Part shown: piece by piece, positions 6,578 through 16,001 of the stretch
Position numbering within the stretch: position 1 is the stretch's first letter
Layout of the letters: every line of letters starts with the position of its first letter
DNA from: Rhodospirillaceae bacterium
GTDB taxonomy: Bacteria > Pseudomonadota > Alphaproteobacteria > Bin65
Assembly: GCA_009840595.1 (NCBI GenBank)
Contig: VXNK01000121.1
Coordinates: 1 to 32,113 of the forward strand
DNA: 32,113 bases
Direction of reading: 5' to 3'
Program-made: the position numbers and the translations under genes
The notes under the pieces: model-generated
What the model was told of the DNA's origin: nothing
The model's input: only the letters and a program-made list of their open reading frames with translations
The model's database searches: none

Positions 6578-7723
6578 TCATCTGTCGTCCGGCGCCGGGT
6601 CCGCCGGGCTGCCGGCGGCGCGTTCCAGCCGCTCCACGCGGGCGATCAGGTCGCGCAGCCTGGCCAGGGCGCGGCCGACCCGCCGCTGGTTCATCTCCAG
6701 CGCGCGCTGCTCCCGAATCGGCAGGGCGGGAAATCCGGCGAAAACGGCCCGGTCCGCGATGTGGCCGGCGACTCCCGCCTTCGCGGCGACCACGGCATCG
6801 TCGCCGATTTTCTTGTGGTCGGCGATGCCGACCATGCCGCCTATGACCGCCCGGTCGCCGATCGTCACGCTGCCGGCGATGCCCGTGCAGCCGGCGATCA
6901 TGACATTCTCGCCGACCGTGCCGTTGTGGCCGATCTGGACCAGATTGTCGATTTTCGTGCCGTCGCCGATCCGGGTCGGGCCGAGGGTGCCGCGGTCGAT
7001 GCAGGCGCCCGCGCCGATCTCGACATTGTCGCCGACGATGACGTTGCCCAGCGAATCGATCCGGCGGATATCGAAGTTGAAGGCGGTGACCTCTCCGGTC
7101 CGCCGCGCGCTCTCGACGCTGCTTTCCCCGGCCGTGACGAAGCTGAACCCGTCCGCGCCGACCGACGCGTTGTGGTGCAGAATGCAGCCCTGGCCGATGA
7201 CGCAGTTCTCGCCGATCCGCACGCCTGGATGCAGGATGCTGCCGGCCCCGACCTCCGCGCCGGCCGCGACCGTGACCTGGGAGAGCAGCACCGCGCCCGG
7301 CCCGACCCGCGCATCCGGCCCGACGACGCAGAGCGGCCCGACCGAGGCGCCGTCGCCGATTTTCGCCGCCGGATCGACGACGGCGCTGGGATGGACGCCG
7401 GGCGTGAAATGGAGCGGCGGCGAAAACAGCCGGGTCAGCACGGCCAGCGCAACCCTGTGCCGCCCCTCGACCGTCAGGCCGCCGGCGAACCGCGCCGTAT
7501 CGATCTCCATGCCGGCTGCCACGACCGCCGCGCCGGCGTGGCTGCGGGGAAGCAGGGCGTGGGAGCCTTCGTCCATGGCGAGCGCCAGGGTCTCCCGGTG
7601 CGGGGCGAAGACCGGATGGGCGACGGCGGTCACGGTGAACTCGCCGTCGCCGACGACCTCCGCGCCCAACAGCAAGGCGAGGTCGTTCAGCGATTTCGGT
7701 TCGGGCGGGGCGAGCAGGGGCAT
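6578..7723 (-). CDS. lpxD: LpxD-like UDP-3-O-acylglucosamine N-acyltransferase
   Basis: LpxD transfers a hydroxyacyl chain from acyl carrier protein to the 2-amino group of UDP-3-O-acylglucosamine in lipid A synthesis. The 381 residues show an N-terminal uridine-binding domain (1-105), then left-handed beta-helix hexapeptide repeats (about 110-330). The LpxD signatures are GADGFSF (189-195), [19 protein letters not shown] and the catalytic histidine His266 in QIGHN, followed by [10 protein letters not shown]. The C-terminus is a basic helical extension. The start at 7723 is where family similarity begins; the frame remains open to 7954 without it. The gene is not beside bamA, fabZ or lpxA, the usual neighbours, so it could be a second or diverged copy. 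Confidence 0.88.
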   Translation of the reverse strand: MPLLAPPEPKSLNDLALLLGAEVVGDGEFTVTAVAHPVFAPHRETLALAMDEGSHALLPRSHAGAAVVAAGMEIDTARFAGGLTVEGRHRVALAVLTRLFSPPLHFTPGVHPSAVVDPAAKIGDGASVGPLCVVGPDARVGPGAVLLSQVTVAAGAEVGAGSILHPGVRIGENCVIGQGCILHHNASVGADGFSFVTAGESSVESARRTGEVTAFNFDIRRIDSLGNVIVGDNVEIGAGACIDRGTLGPTRIGDGTKIDNLVQIGHNGTVGENVMIAGCTGIAGSVTIGDRAVIGGMVGIADHKKIGDDAVVAAKAGVAGHIADRAVFAGFPALPIREQRALEMNQRRVGRALARLRDLIARVERLERAAGSPADPAPDDR

Positions 7724-7866
7724 CGGAACCGGTCGGCGCACTGCGGACGTGCCGGCGATGGCGCCGGGCTGCCGGGAAGGGCTTGGCCGCACAGATAGGC
7801 CCGCCGCCGGGGCGCGGGCAATTCGCGCGGTTGCCGCATCAGGATCGCATTGGGGGCGGCCTCGGG

Positions 7867-8802
7867 TCAGGCGGCGCGGCCGAAGCGGCGGAGAAAGGCC
7901 TCGACCGCCTGCCAGACGGCCTCGGGCCGCTCGATCTGCAGGAAATGGGTGCAATCGGCAATCATGGTGTAGGGCAGGCCGTGTTCTTCCGCCAGCGCCC
8001 GGCCGAGCAGGGCCGGTGGCTGGACCTCCGGCAGCGACGCATCGGCACCGACCACCGCGATGTCGCCGGGCATGGCGCCGACCGTAGGCCAGACGGTCGG
8101 GTCGATATTGGCCGCGAAGACCTGCGCTTCGAGCCGCTTCGGGCAGGCGAGGGTCCAGCCGTCCTCCGTCCGGCGCGTGGTCGCCAGGGCGAACAGCTCG
8201 TGCGCGCCGGGCGGCCAGCGGCGGAAGGCGGGCCGCTTGCGCAGGACGGCGGCCAGGTCTTCCGGATCGTCGAAACGGTCGGGCCGGCGCAGGGCAATCG
8301 CCTCCATGTCCTCCATGTGGAAGCTCTGGGTCCGCTGCAGATCGTGGCCGGGCGGCGGAAAGATCGGCGGGTCGATCAGGATCAGCGGCGACCAGCGTTC
8401 GTCGTAGGCCCGGGTCTGGAGCAGTGCGGAAATGCCCGACATCGAATGGAAGACCGCGGCGACCGGCCCGGCCCCGAACAGCCGGTCGATGGCGCCGCGC
8501 ACGGCCTCGAAATCCTCACGGAACCGGTCCCAGGTGTGGTTCCCGGCGCCGTCGGGCGGGTTCTGCCCGTGGTTGCGGGTGTCGAACAGGATCACGTCGT
8601 AGGCGGCCAGCATCAGCCGCCAGAACGGGTAATAGGCCTCGATCGCCATACCGTTGCCGTGGCTGAGCGCGACCCGCGGCCCGTCCGGATTGCCGTGGCG
8701 GCGCAGGATGACGGTCGCGCCGTCGGGCATGGCGACGGCATGGCGCTCCCGCGGTTCGGGCGGCACCAGCGCCGGCGGCAGATGAGGCATCGGGACATTC
8801 AT
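7867..8802 (-). CDS. Alpha/beta hydrolase
   Basis: The 311-residue protein has the alpha/beta hydrolase order: oxyanion-hole strand VALSHGNGM (44-52), [12 protein letters not shown] (74-84), nucleophile elbow FHSMSG with Ser120 (118-123) and catalytic His285 in DCTHFLQIE. The elbow has His where the first Gly of GxSxG normally lies, as in part of the family. The helical cap lies at about 135-230. The substrate is unknown; esters or C-C hydrolysis products are possible. It is transcribed divergently from soxB, 188 bases away, and reads toward lpxD (143-base gap). It may share regulation with the sox operon, but nothing shows this directly. Confidence 0.85.
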   Translation of the reverse strand: MNVPMPHLPPALVPPEPRERHAVAMPDGATVILRRHGNPDGPRVALSHGNGMAIEAYYPFWRLMLAAYDVILFDTRNHGQNPPDGAGNHTWDRFREDFEAVRGAIDRLFGAGPVAAVFHSMSGISALLQTRAYDERWSPLILIDPPIFPPPGHDLQRTQSFHMEDMEAIALRRPDRFDDPEDLAAVLRKRPAFRRWPPGAHELFALATTRRTEDGWTLACPKRLEAQVFAANIDPTVWPTVGAMPGDIAVVGADASLPEVQPPALLGRALAEEHGLPYTMIADCTHFLQIERPEAVWQAVEAFLRRFGRAA

Positions 8803-8920
8803 GGCGACCGGCTAGACCGGTTCGCCCGGCCGGTCAACGGGTGCGGCGGCCTGCCGGCCCCGACCCGCCCGGCGGACGACGCGTCTGAAGGGCCGTTGGG
8901 CAGCGCGGCAATTCACGCTA

Positions 8921-8983
8921 TCGAGAGCCGGAGCTTGCCCGCCGTTCCGCGCGCTTGACGGGCTCTCGAACCTTGCCATAAGG
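8921..8983 (+). promoter_or_regulatory. Putative soxB promoter with inverted repeat
   Basis: The -35 TTGACG (8955-8960) is followed by ATAAGG (8978-8983) at 17 bases, or CATAAG at 16. A 9-bp inverted repeat, TCGAGAGCC (8921-8929) and GGCTCTCGA (8961-8969), flanks the -35 and extends into the spacer, so it could be an operator. The -10 overlaps the apparent Shine-Dalgarno AAGGGG and predicts a start at about the soxB ATG. Either the promoter or the ribosome site may therefore be spurious. Confidence 0.45.
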
Positions 8984-8990
8984 GGCGGCG

Positions 8991-10241
8991 ATGCAGCGCT
9001 ATTCGATCTTCTCGCTCGCCCGCAATGCGCTGACCGGCCACCGGAACTGGCCGCAGGCCTGGCGCAGCCCGGCGCCGAAGCCGGAATACGACGTCGTCAT
9101 CGTCGGCGGCGGCGGCCACGGGCTGGCGACGGCCTACTACCTGGCGGCGGAGCACGGCATCGCCAACGTGGCCGTGCTGGAAAAGGGCTGGCTCGGCGGC
9201 GGCAACACCGGGCGCAACACCACGATCATCCGCTCCAACTATCTGTGGGACGAAAGTGCGGCGATCTATGAGAAGTCGCTCCGGCTCTACGAGGGCCTGT
9301 CCCGCGAACTGAACTTCAATATCATGCTGAGCCAGCGCGGCGTGCTGAACCTGGCGCATAACGAGCACGACCTGAAGGAAATGGCGCGCCGCGTCCGCGC
9401 CATCCGCGGCAACGGGATCGATTCCGAAATCCTGACGCCGGCCGAAATCAAGAAGCTCGTGCCGGCGATCAACGTCTCGAAGGACATGCGCTATCCGATC
9501 CTCGGCGCCTCCCTGCAACGGCGCGGCGGCGTGGCGCGCCACGACGCGGTCGCCTGGGGCTTCGCGCGCGGCGCCGACGACCGCGGCGTCGACATTATCC
9601 AGAATTGCGAGGTGACCGGCATCGACCGCAAGGGCGGCCGGGTGACCGGCGTCCGGACGACCCTCGGCCCGATCAAGGCCGGCAAGGTCGGCGTCGTCGT
9701 CGCGGGCCACGCCAGCGTGCTGGCGGACATGGCCGGTTTCCGCCTGCCGATCGACAGCCATCCGCTCCAGGCGATGGTCAGCGAGCCGATCAAGCCGGTG
9801 CTGGACTGCGTCGTGATGTCCAACGCCGTGCACGTCTATGTCAGCCAGTCGGACAAGGGCGAACTGGTGATCGGCGCCGGGATCGACAGCTTCAACAGCT
9901 ACGCCCAGCGCGGCAGCTGGCAGATCATCGAAGGGCAGATGGGCGCGCTGGTCGAGCTGTTCCCGGTCTTCTCGCGCCTGCGCCTGATGCGCAGCTGGGG
10001 CGGCATCGTCGACACCTGCCCGGACGCCAGCCCGATCCTGTCCAAGACTCCGGTCGAAGGGCTCTACTTCAACTGCGGCTGGGGCACCGGCGGTTTCAAG
10101 GCGACGCCGGGCTCCGGCTGGGCCTTCGCCCACACCATCGCGCGCGACGAGCCGCACCCGCTCAACGCGCCCTTTTCTCTCGACCGCTTCGCCACCGGCG
10201 CGCTGATCGACGAACACGGCGCCGCGGCGGTGGCGCACTAG
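8991..10241 (+). CDS. soxB: Heterotetrameric sarcosine oxidase, beta subunit
   Basis: SoxB is the catalytic flavoprotein subunit that oxidises sarcosine to glycine; the methyl group leaves as 5,10-methylene-tetrahydrofolate or formaldehyde, with hydrogen peroxide as product. The 416 residues match the family. They include the FAD motif [19 protein letters not shown] (34-52), the [16 protein letters not shown] segment (71-86) and [16 protein letters not shown], where His184 corresponds to the histidine that covalently holds FMN in this family. The C-terminal [14 protein letters not shown] is also typical. It heads the soxBDAG operon, with soxD 16 bases downstream. Confidence 0.95.
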   Translation: MQRYSIFSLARNALTGHRNWPQAWRSPAPKPEYDVVIVGGGGHGLATAYYLAAEHGIANVAVLEKGWLGGGNTGRNTTIIRSNYLWDESAAIYEKSLRLYEGLSRELNFNIMLSQRGVLNLAHNEHDLKEMARRVRAIRGNGIDSEILTPAEIKKLVPAINVSKDMRYPILGASLQRRGGVARHDAVAWGFARGADDRGVDIIQNCEVTGIDRKGGRVTGVRTTLGPIKAGKVGVVVAGHASVLADMAGFRLPIDSHPLQAMVSEPIKPVLDCVVMSNAVHVYVSQSDKGELVIGAGIDSFNSYAQRGSWQIIEGQMGALVELFPVFSRLRLMRSWGGIVDTCPDASPILSKTPVEGLYFNCGWGTGGFKATPGSGWAFAHTIARDEPHPLNAPFSLDRFATGALIDEHGAAAVAH

Positions 10242-10257
10242 GGGAGGGCAGGGCGCC

Positions 10258-10539
10258 ATGCTGCTGATCCACTGCCCCTGGTGCGGACCGCGCGACGAGA
10301 GCGAATTCGGCTATGGCGGCGAAGCGGACATCGCCCGGCCGCCCGATCCCGACGCCCTGAGCGACGCCGAATGGGCCGACTATGTCTTCATGCGCACCAA
10401 CACCAAGGGCCGGTTCAAGGAACAGTGGGTCCATATCCACGGCTGCGGCCGCTGGTTTACGCTGGTGCGCGATACCGTGACCCACGAGCATGGCGAGGCC
10501 GGCGTATTCGGCGGCGTCGAGCCGGAGGCGGACGGGTGA
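10258..10539 (+). CDS. soxD: Sarcosine oxidase, delta subunit
   Basis: The 93-residue zinc-binding subunit of the heterotetramer helps assembly rather than catalysis. Cys6 and Cys9 (IHCPWCG) together with His59 and Cys63 (HIHGCGRWF) form the expected zinc site. ESEFGYGGEA and EQWVHIHGC are family hallmarks. It starts 16 bases after soxB with GGGAGGG just upstream. Its TGA overlaps the soxA GTG as GTGA, giving tight coupling. Confidence 0.95.
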   Translation: MLLIHCPWCGPRDESEFGYGGEADIARPPDPDALSDAEWADYVFMRTNTKGRFKEQWVHIHGCGRWFTLVRDTVTHEHGEAGVFGGVEPEADG

Positions 10540-13500
10540 GCGGGCCGCAATACCGCCTGCCGGCCCATGCCCTGACGGGCGGCCGGATCGACCGGGACAG
10601 GCCGCTCGGCTTCTCGTTCAACGGCGAACGCTTCACCGGCTATGCCGGGGACACGCTGGCCTCGGCCCTGCTGGCCTATGGCAGCTTCCCGCTCGCCCGC
10701 GGCTTCAAGTACCACCGCCCACGCGGCATCTTCGGCACCGGCGCGGAAGAGCCGAATGCGCTGGTCCAGCTCGAGACCGGCGGGCGCAGCCAGCCCAACC
10801 TGCGCGCCACGCAGATCGAGCTTTACGGCGGCCTGACCGCGTCGAGCGTCAACGCCTGGCCGTCGGTCGAGTTCGACCTGATGCGGGTGAACGACTGGCT
10901 GTCGCCGATCTTTCCCTCCGGCTTCTACTACAAGACCTTCATGGGCGCAGGGATCGGCGCCGGGCGCTGGTGGCGGTTGTTCGAGCCCTTCATCCGGCGC
11001 GCCGCCGGCTTCGGCAGGGCTCCGGCGGCGCCGGACCCGGACCGGTACGAGCGGATGAACGCCCATTGCGACGTGCTGGTCGTCGGCGGCGGCCCGGCCG
11101 GCCTCTCCGCGGCCCTGGCGGCGGCCAACCGGGGCAGCCGGGTGATCCTCGCCGACGAACAGGCCGAGCCGGGCGGCGACCTGCTGGCCGGCGACCGGAG
11201 CATCGACGATGCGCCGGCGATGGACTGGGTTGCGGCGGCACTCGGTAAACTCGATGCAGCGCCCGACGTAACCGTACTTCGCCGGACGGCGGTGGCCGGC
11301 CTGTACGACGACAATTTCGCGACGGCGGTCGAAAGCGTCGGCGAGCGCTTCGGGCCCGGCGCGCCGGAACATCTGCCGCGCCTGCGCCTGTGGCGCATCC
11401 GGGCGCGCCGGATCGTGCTCGCCACCGGCGCCCACGAGCGGCCCTACGCCTTTGCGAACAACGATACGCCCGGCGTCATGCTGGGTAACGCGATCCGCCA
11501 CTATGCCGGGCGCTATGCTGTGGCGCCGGGGCGGCAGGCAGTGCTGGGAACCAACAACGATTCGGCCTACCGCACGGCGCTCCTGCTCGCGCAGGCCGGG
11601 CTTGCCGTGACCCTTGCCGATGCGCGCGAGACGCCGCCGGCTGCGCTGGCGGATGCCGCGCGCAACGCCGGCGTCGCGGTCGAGGCCGGCTGCGTGGTTT
11701 CGGCGGTCGTCGGCGGCAGGCGCGTCCGGGGCGCGAAGGTCGGCCGCGTCCTGCCGGACGGCGAAATCTCCGGCGCGCCGCGCGCCGTCGAGGCCGATCT
11801 GGTCGGCGTGTCCGGCGGCTGGAACCCGGCGCTGCACCTCGCCTCCCACCGCGGGGCGAAGCCGGTCTGGAACGAGGCGCAGGCCTGCTTCGCGCCGGCC
11901 GACCTGACCGCGCTCGGCGTGGGCGCTGCCGGCGCCGCGGCCGGCGCGGAAATCCTCGCCGACTGCCTGGAACAGGGCTACGCCGCGGGCCGGGACGCCG
12001 CCCGGGCGGCCGGCCGGACGAAGCGCACGCGCAAGCCGGCGCTGAAGACCGACGACGGCGCGGCCGGCGCGCCGATCCGGCCGCTCTGGGCGGTCGCGGA
12101 GCGCCGGTCCGGCGGCATCGGGGGCAAGGCGTTCGTCGATCTCCAGAACGACGTGACGGTGAAGGATGTCGCGCTGGCGGCGCGCGAGAATTACCGCTCG
12201 GTCGAGCATCTCAAGCGCTACACCACGCTCGGCATGGGCACCGACCAGGGCAAGACCGCCAACGTGACCGGCCTGGCGCTGATGGGCATGGAGACCGGCC
12301 GGCCGCCGGACGCGGTCGGCACGACGACCTTCCGCCCGCCCTATACGCCGGTTCCCTTCGGGGCGCTCGCCGGACGTGACCGCGGCGCGCTGTTCGACCC
12401 GGTGCGCGAGACGCCGATGTTCGACTGGCACGAAGCCAACGGCGCGGTTTTCGAGGATGTCGGCCAGTGGAAACGGCCCTACGCCTACCGGCGCGGCGGC
12501 GAAGCGCTGGAAGCCGCAATCGACCGCGAGGTCCGGGCGGTGCGCAACGCGGCCGGCGTCATGGACGCCTCGACCCTCGGCAAGATCGACCTCAAGGGGC
12601 CGGATGTCGTCACGTTGCTCAACCGCGTCTACACCAACGACTGGGAGACGCTGAAGGTCGGCCGCGCCCGCTACGGCCTGATGTGCCACGAAGACGGCAT
12701 GATCTTCGACGACGGCGTGACCGCCCGGCTCGCCGACGACCACTATCTGATGACGACGACGACCGGCAACGCCGCCACCGTGCTGGGCTGGCTCGAAATG
12801 TGGCTGCAGACCGAATGGCCGGAGCTTCGGGTGTTCGCGACCTCGGTGACGGAGGCGTATGCGACCGCGACCGTCGCCGGGCCGGAGGCGCGCAGGCTGG
12901 TCTCCGGCCTGGACAGCGACATCGACTGGTCGGACGAGGCCTTCCCGCACATGGCGGTCCGGACCGGCACCGTGCTCGGCGCGCCGGCGCGGGTGTTCCG
13001 GGTCAGCTTCAGCGGCGAGGCGTCGTGGGAAATCAACGTCCCGGCGCATTGCGGCCCCGCGCTCTGGCAGGCGCTGATCGACGGCGGCGCGACGCCCTAC
13101 GGCACGGAGGCCATGCACGTCCTGCGCGCCGAGAAGGGCTTCATCATCGTCGGGCAGGAGACCGACGGCACCGTGACGCCCCACGACCTTGGCATGGGCT
13201 GGGCCGTCAGCAAGCGCAAGGACTTTATCGGCAAACGCTCCTACAAGCGGCCCGATACGGCGCGCCCGGACCGCAAGCACCTGGTCGGCCTGCTGCCGCT
13301 CGACAGCAGCACGGTGCTGCCGGAGGGCGGCCAGATCGTCAACGATCCGGCGCAGGAACCGCCGGTGACGATGCTCGGGCACGTCACGTCCAGCTACAAA
13401 TCGCCGAGCCTGGACGGCGGCTTCGCCCTGGCGCTGCTCAAAAACGGCCGCAACCGCATGGGCGATACGGTCCATGTCCTGCGCCTCGACGAGGGCGCCG

Positions 13501-13562
13501 ACCCGGCGCGGGTCGTCGCGCCGGCCTTCTACGACAGGGACGGAGGGCGGATGCGTGGCTGA
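10536..13562 (+). CDS. soxA: Sarcosine oxidase, alpha subunit
   Basis: The 1008-residue large subunit carries an N-terminal 2Fe-2S-like fold (FSFNGERFTGYAGDTLASALL, about 24-44) without its cluster cysteines, as in the family. A dinucleotide domain begins at about 183 (VVGGGPAGLSAALAAANRG) and a second nucleotide motif near 330. The C-terminal half, from about 644, is a GcvT-like tetrahydrofolate domain (GVMDASTLGKIDLKGPDV, then TNDWETLKVGRARYGLM). This domain receives the methyl carbon and passes it to folate. GTG at 10536 is the start: it overlaps the soxD stop and has GGAGG 8 bases upstream. The open frame further left is antecedent noise. It overlaps soxG by 8 bases. Confidence 0.95.
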   Translation: MSGPQYRLPAHALTGGRIDRDRPLGFSFNGERFTGYAGDTLASALLAYGSFPLARGFKYHRPRGIFGTGAEEPNALVQLETGGRSQPNLRATQIELYGGLTASSVNAWPSVEFDLMRVNDWLSPIFPSGFYYKTFMGAGIGAGRWWRLFEPFIRRAAGFGRAPAAPDPDRYERMNAHCDVLVVGGGPAGLSAALAAANRGSRVILADEQAEPGGDLLAGDRSIDDAPAMDWVAAALGKLDAAPDVTVLRRTAVAGLYDDNFATAVESVGERFGPGAPEHLPRLRLWRIRARRIVLATGAHERPYAFANNDTPGVMLGNAIRHYAGRYAVAPGRQAVLGTNNDSAYRTALLLAQAGLAVTLADARETPPAALADAARNAGVAVEAGCVVSAVVGGRRVRGAKVGRVLPDGEISGAPRAVEADLVGVSGGWNPALHLASHRGAKPVWNEAQACFAPADLTALGVGAAGAAAGAEILADCLEQGYAAGRDAARAAGRTKRTRKPALKTDDGAAGAPIRPLWAVAERRSGGIGGKAFVDLQNDVTVKDVALAARENYRSVEHLKRYTTLGMGTDQGKTANVTGLALMGMETGRPPDAVGTTTFRPPYTPVPFGALAGRDRGALFDPVRETPMFDWHEANGAVFEDVGQWKRPYAYRRGGEALEAAIDREVRAVRNAAGVMDASTLGKIDLKGPDVVTLLNRVYTNDWETLKVGRARYGLMCHEDGMIFDDGVTARLADDHYLMTTTTGNAATVLGWLEMWLQTEWPELRVFATSVTEAYATATVAGPEARRLVSGLDSDIDWSDEAFPHMAVRTGTVLGAPARVFRVSFSGEASWEINVPAHCGPALWQALIDGGATPYGTEAMHVLRAEKGFIIVGQETDGTVTPHDLGMGWAVSKRKDFIGKRSYKRPDTARPDRKHLVGLLPLDSSTVLPEGGQIVNDPAQEPPVTMLGHVTSSYKSPSLDGGFALALLKNGRNRMGDTVHVLRLDEGADPARVVAPAFYDRDGGRMRG

Positions 13563-14172
13563 TTCTCTCGCCGTTACCCATCCGCTTGCCGATCCGCTTT
13601 CGGGACCGCCGGAACAGACGGGGCCGGACAGCGCCGCTGTTGTCCTGACGGCCGAACCGCCGCTCGTCCTGCTCGATCTGCGCTGCCGGGACCGGGCGGC
13701 GCTCGACGGTTTCCTCAAGAAGCCGCTCGGGCTCGCCTCGCCGCCGGTGGCGCGGGCGGTGTCCAACGCCCGCGGCGTGCTGTTCCGGCTGGGGCCGGAC
13801 TGGTGGCAGCTTCGGTGCAGGGACCGCAAGCTGGCGGCCCGGCTGCTGAAGGCCGGTGCCGCCGGGCCGGTCGGCGCGACCGATATTTCCGATGCCTGGC
13901 TCGCCGTCGGCGTCGCCGGGCCGCGGGCGCGCGACGTTCTCGCCAAGGCCGCCACGGTCGACCTGCATCCCGAGGCGTTCCCGGCCGGCTCGGCCGCGCG
14001 CACCCTGTTCGGCCGGGTGACGGTTGTCATCGCGCGCCTCGCGGACGATGAGCCGCCGGCGTTCGACGTCACGGTCAGCCGGTCGAACGCACGCTTCCTC
14101 TGGCGCTGGCTGGCCGACGCCGCGCGGGAATACGGCTATACGCTCAAGCCGTTTTCCGGCGGCGGCGCGTGA
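13555..14172 (+). CDS. soxG: Sarcosine oxidase, gamma subunit
   Basis: The 205-residue subunit is related to GcvT C-terminal folds and packs against the alpha subunit at the folate site. Family features are LLDLRCRDRAAL, the DISDAWLAVGVAGPRARDVLAK segment, VDLHPEAFPAGSAARTLFG and the closing FLWRWLADAAREYGY. GTG at 13555 is chosen: GGAGGG lies upstream and the protein then begins VADSLAV. The upstream part of the frame lies wholly within soxA. The 8-base overlap with soxA completes the soxBDAG order. A 126-base gap to the next gene holds no evident terminator or gene. Confidence 0.92.
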   Translation: MADSLAVTHPLADPLSGPPEQTGPDSAAVVLTAEPPLVLLDLRCRDRAALDGFLKKPLGLASPPVARAVSNARGVLFRLGPDWWQLRCRDRKLAARLLKAGAAGPVGATDISDAWLAVGVAGPRARDVLAKAATVDLHPEAFPAGSAARTLFGRVTVVIARLADDEPPAFDVTVSRSNARFLWRWLADAAREYGYTLKPFSGGGA

Positions 14173-14298
14173 AGTGAGCCAGGGAGGCAATTTGGCCGCG
14201 ACGGGCGGCGGCGTTCGAGGCTCGACCGGGGTTTCCGGATCGGCTAGTGAGCACATCAACGGACAGGACCGGCACCGGCCGGAACGAACGATCACTCC

Positions 14299-15990
14299 AT
14301 GACCGAAGTCACCCGAGAGGCCGCCAGGACAGGGCGGCGCAAGGCCCGCCCGACGCCCAAGGGCCGCCAGGTCGATCCGGCGGCACTCGAGCGGGTGCGC
14401 GCACTGCTCGGCGAGGCGCCGCGGCGGCGCGACCTGCTGATCGAGCATCTGCACCTGATCCACGACGCGCACGGCCATCTCTCCGCGGCCCATCTGGCGG
14501 CGCTGGCGCAGGAAATGAAGCTGTCCCAGGCAGAGGTCTACGAGGTCGCCACCTTCTACGCCCATTTCGACGTGGTGAAGGAAGGGGAGACCCCGCCGCC
14601 GCCCCTTACCGTGCGGGTGTGCGACAGCCTGAGTTGCGCGCTCGCCGGCGCCGACGGCCTGATCGACGCGCTCGCGGCGGCTTCGGACCCGGCGGCGGTG
14701 CGCATCGTGCGCGCGCCCTGCATGGGCCGGTGCGAGACGGCGCCGGTCGCCGAGGTCGGCCACAATCACGTCGTCGCCGCCACCGCCGAACGGGTCGGGG
14801 CGGCGATCCGTGCCGGAGACACCCACCCGGCCGTGCCGCCGTATCAGGATCTGGCGGCCTATCGGACGCAAGGCGGCTATCGCTTGCTGGAGGATTGCCT
14901 GAACGGCCGGCGGACGCCGGAGGACATCATCGGCATCCTGAGCGACGCCAACCTGCGCGGCCTGGGCGGCGCCGGCTTCCCGACCGGGCAGAAATGGCGC
15001 TTCGTACGCGCCGAGGCCGGGCCGCGCCTGATGGCGGTCAACGCCGACGAGGGCGAACCGGGCACCTTCAAGGACCGCTTCTATCTCGAGACCGAGCCGC
15101 ACCGGGTGCTGGAGGGCATGCTGGTCGCCGCCTGGGCGGTCGAGGCCGAGGCGGCCTATTTCTACCTGCGCGACGAGTATCCCCATATCCGCGAGATCCT
15201 GCTCGCCGAGATCGCGGCGCTGGAGGCGGACGGCCTGGCGCCGCACACGGAAATCCATCTGCGGCGCGGCGCCGGGGCGTATATCTGCGGCGAAGAATCG
15301 GCGATGATCGAATCGATCGAGGGCAAGCGCGGCCTGCCGCGACACCGCCCGCCCTACGTCTCGCAGAACGGCATCTTCGGCCGGCCGACCCTGGTCAACA
15401 ATGTCGAGACCCTGTTCTGGATCCCCATCATCGTCGAGAAGGGCGCGGACTGGTTCGCGGGCCACGGCCGCCACGGCGGCAAGGGTCTGCGCAGCTATTC
15501 GGTCTCCGGCCGGGTGAAGGAGCCGGGCGTCAAGCTGGCGCCGGCCGGCGTCACGCTCGCCGAACTGATCGACGAATTTTGCGGCGGCATGGCCGACGGC
15601 CACACGCTCCGGGGCTTTCTGCCCGGCGGCGCCTCGGGCGGCATCCTGCCGGCGTCGATGGCCGACCGGCCGCTCGAATTCGGCGAACTGGAGAAATTCG
15701 GCTCCTTCGTCGGCTCCCACGCCGTGGTCGTGCTGTCCGACCGGGACGACATGAAGGCCTGCGCCCTCAACCTGATGCAGTTCTTCGAGGACGAGAGCTG
15801 CGGCCAGTGCACGCCCTGCCGGGTCGGCACCGAAAAGGCGGTCAAGCTGATGCAGCGCGAGACCTGGGACGAGCCGCTGCTGCGGGAATTGTCCGCTGCA
15901 ATGACCGATGCCTCGATCTGCGGCCTCGGCCAGGCGGCGGCCAACCCGCTGCTCTCGGTCTTCCGCCATTTCCCGGACAGGCCGGGTTAA
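14299..15990 (+). CDS. Fused NuoE-NuoF type NAD-linked flavoprotein (FdsG-FdsB like)
   Basis: The 563-residue protein joins two complex I-like modules. Residues 25-165 are NuoE-like, with the 2Fe-2S cysteines Cys108, Cys113, Cys141 and Cys145. Residues 185-560 are NuoF-like: FMN/NADH motif GLGGAGFPTGQKW (221-233), NADEGEPGTFKDR (248-260), GAGAYICGEESAMIESIEG (324-342), and 4Fe-4S cysteines Cys501, Cys504, Cys507 and Cys541. Such modules pass electrons between NAD and a catalytic subunit, usually formate dehydrogenase or a hydrogenase. No molybdenum-containing partner is present in the window. It follows soxG on the same strand, so a role in oxidising the C1 unit, perhaps as formate, is plausible but inferred. 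Confidence 0.9.
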   Translation: MTEVTREAARTGRRKARPTPKGRQVDPAALERVRALLGEAPRRRDLLIEHLHLIHDAHGHLSAAHLAALAQEMKLSQAEVYEVATFYAHFDVVKEGETPPPPLTVRVCDSLSCALAGADGLIDALAAASDPAAVRIVRAPCMGRCETAPVAEVGHNHVVAATAERVGAAIRAGDTHPAVPPYQDLAAYRTQGGYRLLEDCLNGRRTPEDIIGILSDANLRGLGGAGFPTGQKWRFVRAEAGPRLMAVNADEGEPGTFKDRFYLETEPHRVLEGMLVAAWAVEAEAAYFYLRDEYPHIREILLAEIAALEADGLAPHTEIHLRRGAGAYICGEESAMIESIEGKRGLPRHRPPYVSQNGIFGRPTLVNNVETLFWIPIIVEKGADWFAGHGRHGGKGLRSYSVSGRVKEPGVKLAPAGVTLAELIDEFCGGMADGHTLRGFLPGGASGGILPASMADRPLEFGELEKFGSFVGSHAVVVLSDRDDMKACALNLMQFFEDESCGQCTPCRVGTEKAVKLMQRETWDEPLLRELSAAMTDASICGLGQAAANPLLSVFRHFPDRPG

Positions 15991-16001
15991 TTCGGCGCAG
16001 C

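Noticed and set aside
10380..14072. A 1230-codon open frame on the minus strand opposite soxDAG
   Set aside because: It is an antisense shadow of a GC-rich operon: the plus strand carries recognisable sox genes with correct overlaps, and the minus product has no domain and an implausible composition.
14247..16001. Open frame continuous upstream of the homocysteine methyltransferase, suggesting a fusion
   Set aside because: The upstream part lies out of frame within the NuoEF-type gene and has shadow composition; family similarity starts at the ATG at 16002.
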